From Myxococcus stipitatus (GTDB lineage Bacteria > Myxococcota > Myxococcia > Myxococcales > Myxococcaceae), in NCBI RefSeq assembly GCF_021412625.1, contig NZ_JAKCFI010000001.1:806001-870000 (forward strand): a stretch of DNA of 64,000 nucleotides, in the 5' to 3' direction. The first letter of the stretch is position 1. The number at the start of each line of letters is the position of its first letter. The notes under the pieces were generated by a model. The model ran no database searches and was not told where the DNA came from. It saw only the letters and a program-made list of their open reading frames with translations. The position numbers and the translations under genes are program-made. Of this stretch, positions 1 to 8,892 are shown piece by piece.

Positions 1-62
1 CGTGGGCCGGACGCGGTGGACGACCCAACCCCCACGAAGCCCGCTAGGATGCCCGGCCTCGC

Positions 63-1265
63 ATGCGCACCTCCGCCTCCGTCCTCGTCCCGCTGCTGAC
101 GCTCTCCTGCCTCGCCGTCTCGTGTCGCGACGAACAGGCGGGGCCCAAGCCGCGTGTGGCCAGCGTGCCGGTGCCCGCGCAGGCCCGCGCGCTGGATGCC
201 GCGCCGGCGGACCTCACGTTCCGCAGCGGCGCGACGTTCGCGGGAGGCACCGTGGTGTACCTGGGCTCGAAGGTGACGCCGGCGCAGGCCGCGCCCGGCA
301 CCCAGGTGCGTCTGGCGCACTACTTCCAGGCGAGGAGCGCGCCGCCGCAGGGCTTCGGCTTCTTCGTGCACGTCGTGGACCCGAACTCGGGCGGGATGCT
401 CGTCAACGCCGACCACGAGGTGCAGGACGGCGCGGCGCCGCTGGCGACGTGGCCGGTGGGCAAGGTCATCGAGGACGTGCACACCCTCCCCATGCCGAGC
501 GTGCCCGCCCGCGTCGTGCTCGGCTTCTGGCGAGGGGACGAGCGGCTCCCGGTGGACGACCCGAACGCGCAGGACGGCAGCAACCGCATGCACGGCCCCC
601 GGTTGGGCGGCGCCGCTCCGGAGCTGCCCGAGTACGTGGTGCGCCGCGTGGCCCAGCCGCCCAAGCTCGACGGGGTGCTCGACGACGCGGCCTGGAAGGC
701 CGCCACGCCGGTGGTGCTGCGCGGCAGCTTCGATGGCCGCGAGCCGAGGCTGCGCACCGAGGCGCGCATCGTCCGCGACGACGAGTTCCTCTACGTGGCT
801 TTCGACAGCGAGGACCCGGACATCTGGGGCACGCTGCTCGAGCGCGACGACCCCATCTACGAGCAGGAGGTGGTGGAGGTCTTCCTGGATGCCAACGCGG
901 ACGGACGCACGTACAACGAGCTCCAGGTGTCCCCGCACAACGTCATCTTCGACGCCTACTTCCCCGCGCGCCGGCAGGGCATGGACCTGTCGTGGGACTC
1001 GGGGATGACGACGGCCGTGAAGGTCCGCGGCACGCTGGACGACGCGTCCGACAAGGACGAGGGCTGGTCCGCGGAGATGCGCATCCCCTTCGCCCGGCTC
1101 GCGGAGGTGCCGCACATCCCGCCGCGCCTGGGAGACCGGTGGCGCTTCAACCTCTACCGGCTGGAGCACCACCAGCGGCGCACCGTCGAGGGGCAGTCGT
1201 TCTCCCCGCTCTTCGTCGGGGACTTCCACGCGCTGCCGCGCTTCGGGTGGCTGACGTTCGAGTGA
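63..1265 (+). CDS. Secreted lipoprotein with a CBM9-like domain
   Basis: The product is 400 residues. It opens with a short charged segment, a hydrophobic stretch and cysteines at about residues 16 and 21, which looks like a lipoprotein signal. Residues about 195-395 resemble the carbohydrate-binding family 9-like domain found in bacterial secreted proteins: the segment begins with a PKLDGVLDDAAW motif, has a central FLYVAFDSEDPD strand, and continues through EVFLDANADG. The N-terminal half is not recognised. The family binds sugars or sits beside enzymes that act on polysaccharide, but no catalytic domain is visible here. The ATG at 63 is chosen because the signal sequence follows it directly. 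The gene converges on the small minus-strand gene that ends at 1269, only three bases away. The domain call is fairly firm; the ligand is unknown. Confidence 0.75.
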   Translation: MRTSASVLVPLLTLSCLAVSCRDEQAGPKPRVASVPVPAQARALDAAPADLTFRSGATFAGGTVVYLGSKVTPAQAAPGTQVRLAHYFQARSAPPQGFGFFVHVVDPNSGGMLVNADHEVQDGAAPLATWPVGKVIEDVHTLPMPSVPARVVLGFWRGDERLPVDDPNAQDGSNRMHGPRLGGAAPELPEYVVRRVAQPPKLDGVLDDAAWKAATPVVLRGSFDGREPRLRTEARIVRDDEFLYVAFDSEDPDIWGTLLERDDPIYEQEVVEVFLDANADGRTYNELQVSPHNVIFDAYFPARRQGMDLSWDSGMTTAVKVRGTLDDASDKDEGWSAEMRIPFARLAEVPHIPPRLGDRWRFNLYRLEHHQRRTVEGQSFSPLFVGDFHALPRFGWLTFE

Positions 1266-1268
1266 CGC

Positions 1269-1523
1269 TCACGCGTGCGGCGTGATGTCCCACTGGGCAT
1301 CCGCCACGGACCGCTCGGTGGGGTCGCCGAGGAAGCGCAGGAAGCCCTGCAGCTCCATCGTGTCGATGAGCTCCTCCGCCTCCTGTTGGGAGAAGCCCTT
1401 CAGGTCCACGAGCATGTCGCGCATCACCGACTTGCCACGCAGATAGCCCACCGGCTCACCAGGGCCGAGGGCGTCCTTCAGGTCCGCCGTGAGCTGACGC
1501 AGGTCGATGTCCTCGGGAATCAT
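1269..1523 (-). CDS. Small conserved-looking protein overlapping the comEC 3' end
   Basis: This reads as an 84-residue acidic soluble protein starting MIPEDIDLRQ. It has no signal, membrane segment or metal motif, and appears helical (for example GFSQQEAEELIDTMELQGFL). I do not recognise a family. Its start lies inside the last codons of comEC in another frame, giving a 68-base overlap on the same strand, which suggests translational coupling. A longer in-frame reading upstream exists but would lie wholly inside comEC. The protein-like composition and the tight packing between comEC and the convergent lipoprotein gene argue that it is real. Its function is unknown. Confidence 0.55.
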   Translation of the reverse strand: MIPEDIDLRQLTADLKDALGPGEPVGYLRGKSVMRDMLVDLKGFSQQEAEELIDTMELQGFLRFLGDPTERSVADAQWDITPHA

Positions 1524-3987
1524 CGGCTCGAACCTGCGAACGCTCCGCCTCCACGGCAAGCCGGGGGACCGGGGAAGGGGGCTCGCGCGCCAGGTGGGGA
1601 ACCAGCCGGACATCCCGCCCGTCACTCTCGACGGTGACGGCTCCGTCCACGTCCGTTCGCCAACACTCGCTGCCCAGCGCGCGGTAGCGCTCCTCCACCT
1701 CCGGATGGGGGAACCCGAACCGGTTGCGGCGGCCCACGCAGAAGATGACGTGCCGGGGCCGGGCACGACGCAGCAGGGCCGGCGTCGACGACGTCCGCGA
1801 ACCATGGTGCGGCGCCTTCATCACCGTCACCGCCTCCAACCCCGGCAAAAGCTCCGCCTCGGCCTCCGCCTCCACGTCCCCGGGCAGCAGGACGGTGACG
1901 TCGCCATGGCGCACCCGCAGCACGATGCTCCGGTCGTTCACCCCCTCCAGCAGCTCCCGCTCCGGAAGCGTGGGAGGGCCGAGCACCTCCAGCCGGGCCT
2001 CCCCCAGCCCGAGGCTCGGGTGGCCCGCTTCGATTTCCTCCACGCGCGCGTCTCGCGCGGCGGCGATGACCTGGCGGGACAGCGGGCCTCCCTCGTCGCC
2101 AGCGGGCAGCCACAGCCGCGCGGTGGGCACCTGCTCCAGCGCCGAGACGAGGCCCAGCGCGTGGTCCGGGTGCGGATGGGACAGGACCGCCAGCTCCAGC
2201 CGCGAGATGCCCTGGTGGCGCAGGTAGGGCACGACGAACCGCTCCCCGGTATCGATGCCCCCGGGCGAGCCGCCGCCATCCACGAGCGCGTGCTGGCCGC
2301 GTGAGCTGATCACCACCGCGTCCCCCTGTCCGACGGAGAGGAATGTGACGCGAAGGCCCGGCTCCGGACGCAGCAGGGGCGTGAGCAGGGCGCCCACGAA
2401 CGCCAGGGGCACCAGCCCACCCGCCCACCGCCAGCGGCCCGTCCCCAGCGCCCAGGCCAGCAGCCCCACCGCGTACACCGCGGCCCATCCGCCGAACGGG
2501 GACACCTCCACCGACGCCAGGGGCGCGGCCGCGAAGGCGCGCGTCAGCCACAACAGCAGCTCCGATGCCCAGGCTCCGGCCCACAGCACCGGCGTGGCCA
2601 CCCAGGGCGACACGACGAACAGCGCGGCGCCGCCCGCGGCGAGCCCGGTGAGCAGGCCGCAGAGGGGGAGGGCGACGATGTTGGAGATGAGCCCCGCGAG
2701 GCTGACGCGACCGAAGGCCGCCGCGACGAGGGGCAGGCCGGCCAGGGTGGCCGCGCCGCTGGCGCAGAGCGTCTGGAGCACCGTCTCCCGCGCCCCGCCC
2801 AGGACGCGCGCCCAGCGGCGCGGCTCGCTCGGATTGGGTGGTGGCCAGGGCAGCGCCTGGCGCAGCGCGGGGACCAGCAGCACCAGCCCCAGCACCGCGA
2901 GGAAGGACAGCCGCAGCGACAGGTCCTCCACGCTGGAGGGCGCCCAGGCCACCATCACCACCGCCGCGGTGGCGAGGCAGTTGAGTCCATCCGCGCGCCG
3001 CCACAGCGCCAGCCCCAGCAGCGCCACCGTCGCCATCACCGCCGAACGCACCGCCGGAGGCTGGGTGCCCGTGAACAGCACGTAGGCCCAGACGAAGGGG
3101 ACCGCGGCGGGCGCGGCCAGTCGCCTCACGTCCCACTGCCTCCACCGGGCCCCCGCGCGGACGAGCAGCCGGCGCAACACGGCGAGCGTCATCAGCGCCA
3201 GCGCGGCGACGTGCAGGCCGCTGACGCTCAGCACGTGCGCGAGCCCCGCGCGCGAGAAGGCCTCCTCCCAGGTGTCGTCCAGCGCCGCGCGCTGTCCCGC
3301 CGCCAGCGTGAGGAACAGCGCCGCCGCGTCCTGCGACGGCGCCACGGCCCGCACCGCCGAGCCCAGCCGCTCGCGCAACTCCTCCAGCGTGCGCCGCCAG
3401 ACCGGTGCGGGCACGAGCACCAGGAGCCGTCCCGGGGCCACCGTGCCACCGAAGGCGATGCCCTGCCGCCGACGCGCGGACGAGAAGTCCTTCTCGCCCG
3501 GGTTCGCCGGAGGCGTGTCCGGCACCAGCCGCGCCGTGGCGCGCAGGCGCTGTCCGGGCAGGAGCGCGGACTCGCTTGCCCGCAGCGTCAGGTTCGCCCG
3601 GAACCGTGCGGGCTTCATCCCGTCCTCGCCGCGACCCGCGCTCACCACCACGAGGCGGATCCGCGTCGCGTCGTCGAACGGATCCACCCGCTCCACCACG
3701 CCCTCCAGCACCGCCTCCCCACCCGCCGCCAGCTCCAGCGGCACCTCCACCCGCGCCTCCCAGGCGGCCAGGCCCGCACCGGCCAGCCAGAGCGCCCCCA
3801 GCACCGCGAGATGCGCCCCAGGCAGCCGAGCGAGCGCCAGCCCGATCACTCCCAGGAAAACCCCGCAGAGCAGAAATACCCAAGCGGAGCTGCTCGTTCC
3901 TGGAAGCCAGAGAGCGCCCAGCAGCAAGCTCAACGAGGGAAAGAAAAGAGGACGCGTCCCCAGGTCGCGCCACGCGTAACGATCCAC
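1456..3987 (-). CDS. comEC: ComEC/Rec2-family DNA uptake channel
   Basis: ComEC forms the inner-membrane channel that carries single-stranded DNA into the cytoplasm during natural transformation. The product is about 843 residues, normal for the full three-domain type. It has N-terminal membrane helices, an OB-like periplasmic DUF4131 region, a competence domain with the LSVSGLHVAAL signature near residue 252, many further helices, and a C-terminal metallo-beta-lactamase-like domain. That last domain carries GQGDAVV near 552, the metal motif HPHPDH near 606 and an HHGS motif near 728. The GTG at 3987 is preferred because the membrane protein begins soon after it; an upstream start at 4059 would add 24 unconvincing residues. 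Other competence genes are not adjacent. Confidence 0.9.
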   Translation of the reverse strand: MDRYAWRDLGTRPLFFPSLSLLLGALWLPGTSSSAWVFLLCGVFLGVIGLALARLPGAHLAVLGALWLAGAGLAAWEARVEVPLELAAGGEAVLEGVVERVDPFDDATRIRLVVVSAGRGEDGMKPARFRANLTLRASESALLPGQRLRATARLVPDTPPANPGEKDFSSARRRQGIAFGGTVAPGRLLVLVPAPVWRRTLEELRERLGSAVRAVAPSQDAAALFLTLAAGQRAALDDTWEEAFSRAGLAHVLSVSGLHVAALALMTLAVLRRLLVRAGARWRQWDVRRLAAPAAVPFVWAYVLFTGTQPPAVRSAVMATVALLGLALWRRADGLNCLATAAVVMVAWAPSSVEDLSLRLSFLAVLGLVLLVPALRQALPWPPPNPSEPRRWARVLGGARETVLQTLCASGAATLAGLPLVAAAFGRVSLAGLISNIVALPLCGLLTGLAAGGAALFVVSPWVATPVLWAGAWASELLLWLTRAFAAAPLASVEVSPFGGWAAVYAVGLLAWALGTGRWRWAGGLVPLAFVGALLTPLLRPEPGLRVTFLSVGQGDAVVISSRGQHALVDGGGSPGGIDTGERFVVPYLRHQGISRLELAVLSHPHPDHALGLVSALEQVPTARLWLPAGDEGGPLSRQVIAAARDARVEEIEAGHPSLGLGEARLEVLGPPTLPERELLEGVNDRSIVLRVRHGDVTVLLPGDVEAEAEAELLPGLEAVTVMKAPHHGSRTSSTPALLRRARPRHVIFCVGRRNRFGFPHPEVEERYRALGSECWRTDVDGAVTVESDGRDVRLVPHLAREPPSPVPRLAVEAERSQVRADDSRGHRPASAHGGPEGRPRPW

Positions 3988-4178
3988 GCCCACCCCGCCC
4001 CAACACCGCCCGTTACGCTGGCTCGCACACTCAGCGATACCGCGTACGAAAACCGACAACGTAGTCGGGCGCGTCCCGGGTGGTCAAGGCGTTATCGTTG
4101 CCCGCGCATGTGGTTTGTGGTAGTTGTGCCCGGCGTTTGTTTGGAAGGCCGGGTGCGAGTCTTTCAAGGAGGCAGTTA

Positions 4179-4673
4179 GTGCAGACCAGCTTCAAGACTG
4201 GTGACAAGGCGGTTTATCCAGGCCAGGGCGTCGGTGAGGTGATGGGTATCGAGCACACCGAGGTGGCCGGACAGCGCCAGTCGTTCTACGTGCTGCGCAT
4301 CCTGGAGAACGGGATGCGGATCATGATCCCGATCAACAAGGTCGGGTCGGTCGGCCTCCGGGAGATCATCAGCGAGGAGGACGTCAAGCAGGTCTACTCC
4401 ATCCTCAAGGAGAAGGACATCTCGGTCGATTCCACGACCTGGAACCGTCGCTACCGGGAGTACATGGAGAAGATCAAGACGGGCTCCGTCTTCGAGATCG
4501 CCGAGGTGCTGCGCGACCTGTACCTCCTGAAGGGCGACAAGGACCTGTCCTTCGGCGAGCGGAAGATGCTCGACACCGCGCGCTCCCTGCTGATCAAGGA
4601 GCTGTCGCTGGCGAAGGATTGCTCCGAGGAAGAAATCGAGTCGGACCTGAAGAAGATCTTCAACCTCGCCTGA
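4179..4673 (+). CDS. cdnL: CdnL, CarD-family RNA polymerase-binding regulator
   Basis: CdnL binds the RNA polymerase beta subunit and stabilises open complexes at sigma-A promoters, including those of rRNA genes; it is essential in Myxococcus xanthus. The product is 164 residues, exactly the family size, and matches the M. xanthus protein as I know it over nearly all positions. The N-terminal Tudor-like RNAP-interaction module runs from FKTGDKAVYPGQGVG to about residue 65, followed by an all-helical C-terminal domain. It lacks the acidic and AT-hook tail of CarD itself, which separates CdnL from CarD. The start is a GTG at 4179 preceded by AAGGAGG at 4166-4172; longer readings from 4080 lack such a site. 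A strong hairpin follows the stop. Confidence 0.95.
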   Translation: MQTSFKTGDKAVYPGQGVGEVMGIEHTEVAGQRQSFYVLRILENGMRIMIPINKVGSVGLREIISEEDVKQVYSILKEKDISVDSTTWNRRYREYMEKIKTGSVFEIAEVLRDLYLLKGDKDLSFGERKMLDTARSLLIKELSLAKDCSEEEIESDLKKIFNLA

Positions 4674-4702
4674 GACTCACGGGCCCCGCCCGAGACTCGC
4701 AC

Positions 4703-4742
4703 GCCCCGGGTTCCCGGTCAGGGAGCTCGGGGCTTCGTGTTT
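4703..4742 (+). terminator. Probable intrinsic terminator of cdnL
   Basis: Positions 4703-4715 pair with 4721-4733 over 13 base pairs, with two G-U wobbles and a five-base loop. A T-rich stretch (TTCGTGTTT) follows. It starts 30 bases after the cdnL stop and ends just before the next gene. Confidence 0.6.
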
Positions 4743-4755
4743 CCGCCTCCTGGCC

Positions 4756-5412
4756 ATGAACGAACCTGTCTCCGTGGAGTCGGCGCGAGAGGAGCGTGAG
4801 CGGCGCATCGCCGAGCTGGAGTCCCGGCTGGCGCGTCGCCGCGTGGGCGTGCGGCCGTGGGCCGCGGCGATGGCCATCGGAGTGGGGCTCGTCTTCCTGG
4901 GCATGCTGCGCCGGGACCTGGTCTACTTCTTCTCGTCCCGGGTGCCGGTGACGCTGGGCGTGGAGGGCGCCTACCGCCCCGAAGTGCTCGCCTCCAACCG
5001 CTACGCGCAGGTGCATGGCGTGCCCACGTCCCGCGGAGCCTACGAGCGGGACGATGGCCGCCTGTACGTGCTCGTCGGGCTGCGGGAGTCGCCCTTCGTC
5101 GTGCGGCGACAGGCGCTCCCCGGCGAGGAGTGGGTGCCGGGACGGCCTCCTCCGCCTCCGGACGCCACGCCCTTCGCCGTCCGAGGGCGCCTGCTCTCGG
5201 AAGAGGACGCTCCCCGCTACCGGGATGCGCTCGCGCTGGTGCGGGGCATGGGCGAGGTGCTGCCCCAGGACGGCCGCGTGTGGCTGCTCGTCGAGGGGGA
5301 GCGCCCCGGCGAGGACCGGGGCCTGGTGCTCGTGGCGCTCGGCCTGGTGGCCTTCATCGCGCTGAACGGCGCGCTGCTGATCAGCGGTCTTGTGCGGCGT
5401 CGAGCCGCCTGA
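4756..5412 (+). CDS. Predicted inner-membrane protein of unknown function
   Basis: This 218-residue protein has a charged, possibly coiled N-terminus (EERERRIAELESRLARRR). Two membrane segments follow, near residues 35-52 and 190-210, flanking a soluble domain of about 135 residues that should sit in the periplasm. No catalytic or binding motif is recognised. The soluble part contains a short PPPPP run near residue 135. It overlaps the end of the convergent FHA-protein gene by 32 bases, so the two transcripts are antisense at their 3' ends. The topology is visible; the function is unknown. Confidence 0.7.
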   Translation: MNEPVSVESAREERERRIAELESRLARRRVGVRPWAAAMAIGVGLVFLGMLRRDLVYFFSSRVPVTLGVEGAYRPEVLASNRYAQVHGVPTSRGAYERDDGRLYVLVGLRESPFVVRRQALPGEEWVPGRPPPPPDATPFAVRGRLLSEEDAPRYRDALALVRGMGEVLPQDGRVWLLVEGERPGEDRGLVLVALGLVAFIALNGALLISGLVRRRAA

Positions 5413-7189
5413 GCCCCTCGCGGGCGATGCGGTTGCCCGAATCGTGCTGGAGCGCCTTCTGGAAGGCGTCGCGGGCCCCGTTGGTGTCTCCCGCCTTCAT
5501 GGCCGTGGTGCCCGCCTGGACGTGGAGCTCGACGAGCTGCTTGAGGAACCGCTTCCTCGGGTCGCCCCAGCCGTGGGACAGCTCCTGGTCCAGGTCGACG
5601 GCGGCGGTCAGCTGGGAGATGGCGCGCGGCAGGTCGCCCTTCGCGCGGGCCTTGCGCGCCTCGGCGTCGAAGGACTCGATGCGCTGCAGCCGCGCCTGCA
5701 AGGCCGGCAGCTTCGAGACGCGGGCCATCTCCACCGCGCCCGTCACGTCGTCGCTCTCGTAGCGCCGCATCACGTCCGCCTCCGTGCCAGGCTGCACGGC
5801 CGGCCTGGTCTCCCGCGTCTGCATGGGCGCGAGCCCGGTGCCGGACAGTTCGTCCTCCGCCGCCGGGGCTCCCCGAGCCGTCGAGGGCATGGCCGCGGGC
5901 GTCGGGCCCGCACGAACGCTGGTCTCGGCGCCGCCGCTCCTCGACACGGCCGACCCGGTGCCCGTCCCACGCCTCGTGGCGATGTCCGCGGCGCTCACCG
6001 CCGTCCCCCCGGAGCGCTCGGTGCTTGGGGCCTGGCCGCGGCCAGAGGCGATGCCGGCGGCGCTCGGGCCGCCTTGCGCGAGGGCGGCCCCCGACGCCAC
6101 GCGGCCGGAGGCGATGTCGGCGGCGCTCGGGGCGGAAGGCGTCGTGGGGCTCGAGGTCGCCGCGCCGGAGCGGCCCGACGCGATGTCCCGCGCGCTCGCT
6201 CCGCCCGCGCCCGCCTGGCTCCTCCCTCCCGAGGCGAGGTCCCGCGCGCCGCGCGCCCCGGGCTCTCCCGCCTCGTCCTGACGTGAGTCCGCAGCGGCCT
6301 GGGCACGAGGCGCTCCCGAGGGCGCGTCTTCCATCCGGGAGGCGGTGGCGTGCGGTCGCGAGTCCCCGGGCCGGCGGCTGGGGGGCGCGTCCACGAGCAG
6401 GGGCGTCTCGGGCTGCCCGGCCTGGGCGGCGCCGCCTTCGTTCGTGGAGGGCGGGGCCTTCACCCCGGGGCTCGAGCTGAGCCCCACCACGAGCACCGTG
6501 AAGAGCGCCGCGACAGCCGACCCCATCCCCGCGGCGATGAGCGCCACCGTCAGTCGCTTCATCCGCGGACGGGGCGCGGGCTCGGGCGCGACGGCGGGGA
6601 GCGGAGCGGGGATGTGGGGTGAGGACGGGGTGCCAGGGCCCCGCAGGCGCAGCACCGCGTTGCCGAGCGAGATTTCGTCGCCCGGCATCACCGGCACCTC
6701 GGCGACGACGCGGACGCGGTTGAGGAAGGTGCCGTTCTGGCTGCCCAGGTCCTTGAGGAAGTAGTCGTCCCCCTGACGGGTCAGCTGCGCGTGGCGCCGG
6801 CTGATGGACGGATGCTGGAGCCGCAGGTCGGACGAGGACGAGCGTCCCAGCACCAGGGGCCCCTGCTGCACCGGCACGAGCTGCCCCGCGCCCGGGCCGC
6901 GCTCCACGTACAGGAACGCCGGCGGGTGCCCTGGATTCGAGTACTCCCGGCCCCACTCGAACTTCGCGGACAGCTCCCGGTCCCTGTCGCGTCCCCGGCC
7001 GCTCCCCTGGCGGGACCTCTTGCGCGAGCCCGCCGGGAACTGGGGCACGCGCTGGGGCCTCGGGTCGTCCGCCTGGAGCGGCGCGACCTCGTCGTCATCG
7101 AACGGGAGCTCCACCTCCGAATCCTTCGGCGCCGGCGTTCCCGGGGGACGGGGAGGGCGGGGCGGGCGCTTCGGATTCGGTGGAGCCAT
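5381..7189 (-). CDS. FHA-domain transmembrane protein with Ala/Ser/Gly repeats and a helical C-terminus
   Basis: The product is 602 residues in four parts. A proline- and arginine-rich cytoplasmic head precedes an FHA domain at about residues 92-185, with the phosphothreonine-binding landmarks GRSSSSDL, SISRRHA and QNGTFLN. One membrane helix lies at 213-236. A low-complexity region at about 316-407 repeats a DIASGR-like unit four or five times. The C-terminal 130 residues look like TPR-type helices (LPRAISQLTAAVDLDQ, ARDAFQKALQHDSGNRIA). FHA domains read Ser/Thr kinase signals, which are abundant in myxobacteria, so this probably links cytoplasmic phospho-signalling to an extracytoplasmic assembly. 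No kinase gene is nearby. The ATG at 7189 fits the proline-rich opening. Confidence 0.8.
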   Translation of the reverse strand: MAPPNPKRPPRPPRPPGTPAPKDSEVELPFDDDEVAPLQADDPRPQRVPQFPAGSRKRSRQGSGRGRDRDRELSAKFEWGREYSNPGHPPAFLYVERGPGAGQLVPVQQGPLVLGRSSSSDLRLQHPSISRRHAQLTRQGDDYFLKDLGSQNGTFLNRVRVVAEVPVMPGDEISLGNAVLRLRGPGTPSSPHIPAPLPAVAPEPAPRPRMKRLTVALIAAGMGSAVAALFTVLVVGLSSSPGVKAPPSTNEGGAAQAGQPETPLLVDAPPSRRPGDSRPHATASRMEDAPSGAPRAQAAADSRQDEAGEPGARGARDLASGGRSQAGAGGASARDIASGRSGAATSSPTTPSAPSAADIASGRVASGAALAQGGPSAAGIASGRGQAPSTERSGGTAVSAADIATRRGTGTGSAVSRSGGAETSVRAGPTPAAMPSTARGAPAAEDELSGTGLAPMQTRETRPAVQPGTEADVMRRYESDDVTGAVEMARVSKLPALQARLQRIESFDAEARKARAKGDLPRAISQLTAAVDLDQELSHGWGDPRKRFLKQLVELHVQAGTTAMKAGDTNGARDAFQKALQHDSGNRIAREGLRRLDAAQDR

Positions 7190-7380
7190 GAGACCATTCT
7201 CGCTGATTGGGGACCGGCTGGAAGGTTCTCAGGCCCCAGGCGTCCGAAGTTGTCCAGACCATTGATTCTACCGACCTCGGGCCCTCCAGCCACGGGGTGG
7301 CGAATGCTGGCCTGTTCAAGGACCGCGACCCTAGAGTGCTGGCCACATCCACCACGCAGGTTCCCAGGAGATTGGCGCAA

Positions 7381-8850
7381 GTGACCCCCCCACCCATCCG
7401 GCTCTTCAACACCATGTCCATGCAGAAGGAACTGCTGGAGCCCGCCGTCCCGGGGTGTGTGGGAGTCTATGTCTGTGGGCCCACGGTCTACAGTTACATT
7501 CATATCGGGAATGCTCGTACCTTCACGTCCTTCGACGTGGTGGTCCGCTACCTGCGCTACCGGGGCTACACGGTGCGCTACGTCCGCAACTTCACGGACG
7601 TGGACGACAAGATCATCAAGGCGGCGCACGAGACGGGCGAGGCGCCGGTGGCGTTGGCGCAGCGGTTCGTGGACCGCTTCCGCGAGGACGCCGGGGCGCT
7701 GCACCTGGTGGAGCCGGACGTGGCGCCCAAGGTGAGCGACCACATCCCGGAGATCATCGCCATCATCCAGAAGCTGGTGGACAAGGGCTTCGCCTACGCG
7801 TCGCAGGGCGACGTGTACTTCTCCGTCAGCGCGGACGCGGACTACGCGAAGCTGTCCAAGCGCAACCTCGACGACCTGTGCGTCGGTGAGCGCGTGCAGC
7901 CGGGCGACCAGAAGCGCGAGCCGCTGGACTTCGCGCTGTGGAAGGCGGCCAAGCCCGGGGAGCCCTCCTGGGAGAGCCCCTGGGGCCCGGGCCGTCCGGG
8001 CTGGCACATCGAGTGCTCCGCGATGAGCGAGAAGTACCTCGGGGAGACGTTCGACATCCACGGCGGCGCGCTGGACCTCATCTTCCCCCACCACGAGAAC
8101 GAGATCGCGCAGAGCGAGTCCGCGCACGGCCAGCAGTTCGCCAAGTACTGGATGCACTGCGGCTTCCTCGACCTGGAAGGCGCGAAGATGTCCAAGTCGC
8201 TGGGCAACGTGGTGCGCCTGCGCGACGCGCTGGAGAAGGTGGACGCGGAGGCCCTGCGCTTCTTCTTCCTGTCCACGCACTACCGCCACCCGCTCAGCTT
8301 CTCCGACAAGGCGCTCGCCGACGCCGAGGCGCGCATGGAGTACTTCTACGAGACGCTGCGCAAGGTGGACGAGCGCGTGGGCGGCAAGGACTTCGGCAAG
8401 GGGCCGCTGCATGGCGAGCCGCACCGCTTCCTCTCCGAGTTCGAGTGCGCGATGGACGACGACTTCAACTCGGCGGGGGGGCTCGGCGCGCTCTCCGGCC
8501 TGTTCGGCCTGATGAACGAGCTGGCCGACAAGCCCCCGGTGAAGGACAAGGCGCTCGTCGGCCGCACGCTCCAGGCGCTGCGCGACGACGTGCGCAAGGC
8601 GTCCGGCGTGCTGGGCCTCTTCGAGGACGCCCCCTCCGCGTGGCTCCTGCGCCGCCGCGAGCGCGCCGTGCGCGAGCGCGGCATCGACGTGGCGGAGGTG
8701 GAGCGCCTGCTCGGTGAGCGGGCCGCCGCGCGCGCCGCCAAGGACTTCGCCGCCGCCGACCGGGTCCGCGCGACGCTGAAGGAGAAGGGCGTGGAAATCA
8801 TGGATACCGCCGCGGGCACCACGTGGAAGGTGGCCGCTCCCCCGGCGTAG
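7381..8850 (+). CDS. cysS: Cysteinyl-tRNA synthetase
   Basis: This enzyme charges tRNA-Cys with cysteine in the cytoplasm. The 489-residue product has the class I features of the family: the zinc/substrate motif CGPTVY at residue 32, the HIGH-type motif HIGNA at 41, a GWHIECSAM segment, and the KMSKSLGN loop near 268. The C-terminal DALR-type helical domain is complete. The GTG at 7381 is chosen because conserved sequence begins directly after it and a CAGGAG ribosome site lies about ten bases upstream; a reading from 7207 would add 58 residues without family character. It stands alone, divergent from the FHA gene, and a hairpin follows it. Confidence 0.95.
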   Translation: MTPPPIRLFNTMSMQKELLEPAVPGCVGVYVCGPTVYSYIHIGNARTFTSFDVVVRYLRYRGYTVRYVRNFTDVDDKIIKAAHETGEAPVALAQRFVDRFREDAGALHLVEPDVAPKVSDHIPEIIAIIQKLVDKGFAYASQGDVYFSVSADADYAKLSKRNLDDLCVGERVQPGDQKREPLDFALWKAAKPGEPSWESPWGPGRPGWHIECSAMSEKYLGETFDIHGGALDLIFPHHENEIAQSESAHGQQFAKYWMHCGFLDLEGAKMSKSLGNVVRLRDALEKVDAEALRFFFLSTHYRHPLSFSDKALADAEARMEYFYETLRKVDERVGGKDFGKGPLHGEPHRFLSEFECAMDDDFNSAGGLGALSGLFGLMNELADKPPVKDKALVGRTLQALRDDVRKASGVLGLFEDAPSAWLLRRRERAVRERGIDVAEVERLLGERAAARAAKDFAAADRVRATLKEKGVEIMDTAAGTTWKVAAPPA

Positions 8851-8859
8851 GGCTGCATG

Positions 8860-8889
8860 GACCCGGGCCCTCGTGTTAGGGCTCGGGTC
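8860..8889. terminator. Hairpin between cysS and the peptidase gene
   Basis: Positions 8860-8871 pair with 8878-8889 over 12 base pairs, including one G-U wobble, with a six-base loop. There is no T tract. It fills nearly the whole gap and ends three bases before the next ATG, so it could terminate cysS or mask the ribosome site of the downstream gene. Confidence 0.5.
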
Positions 8890-8892
8890 ACC

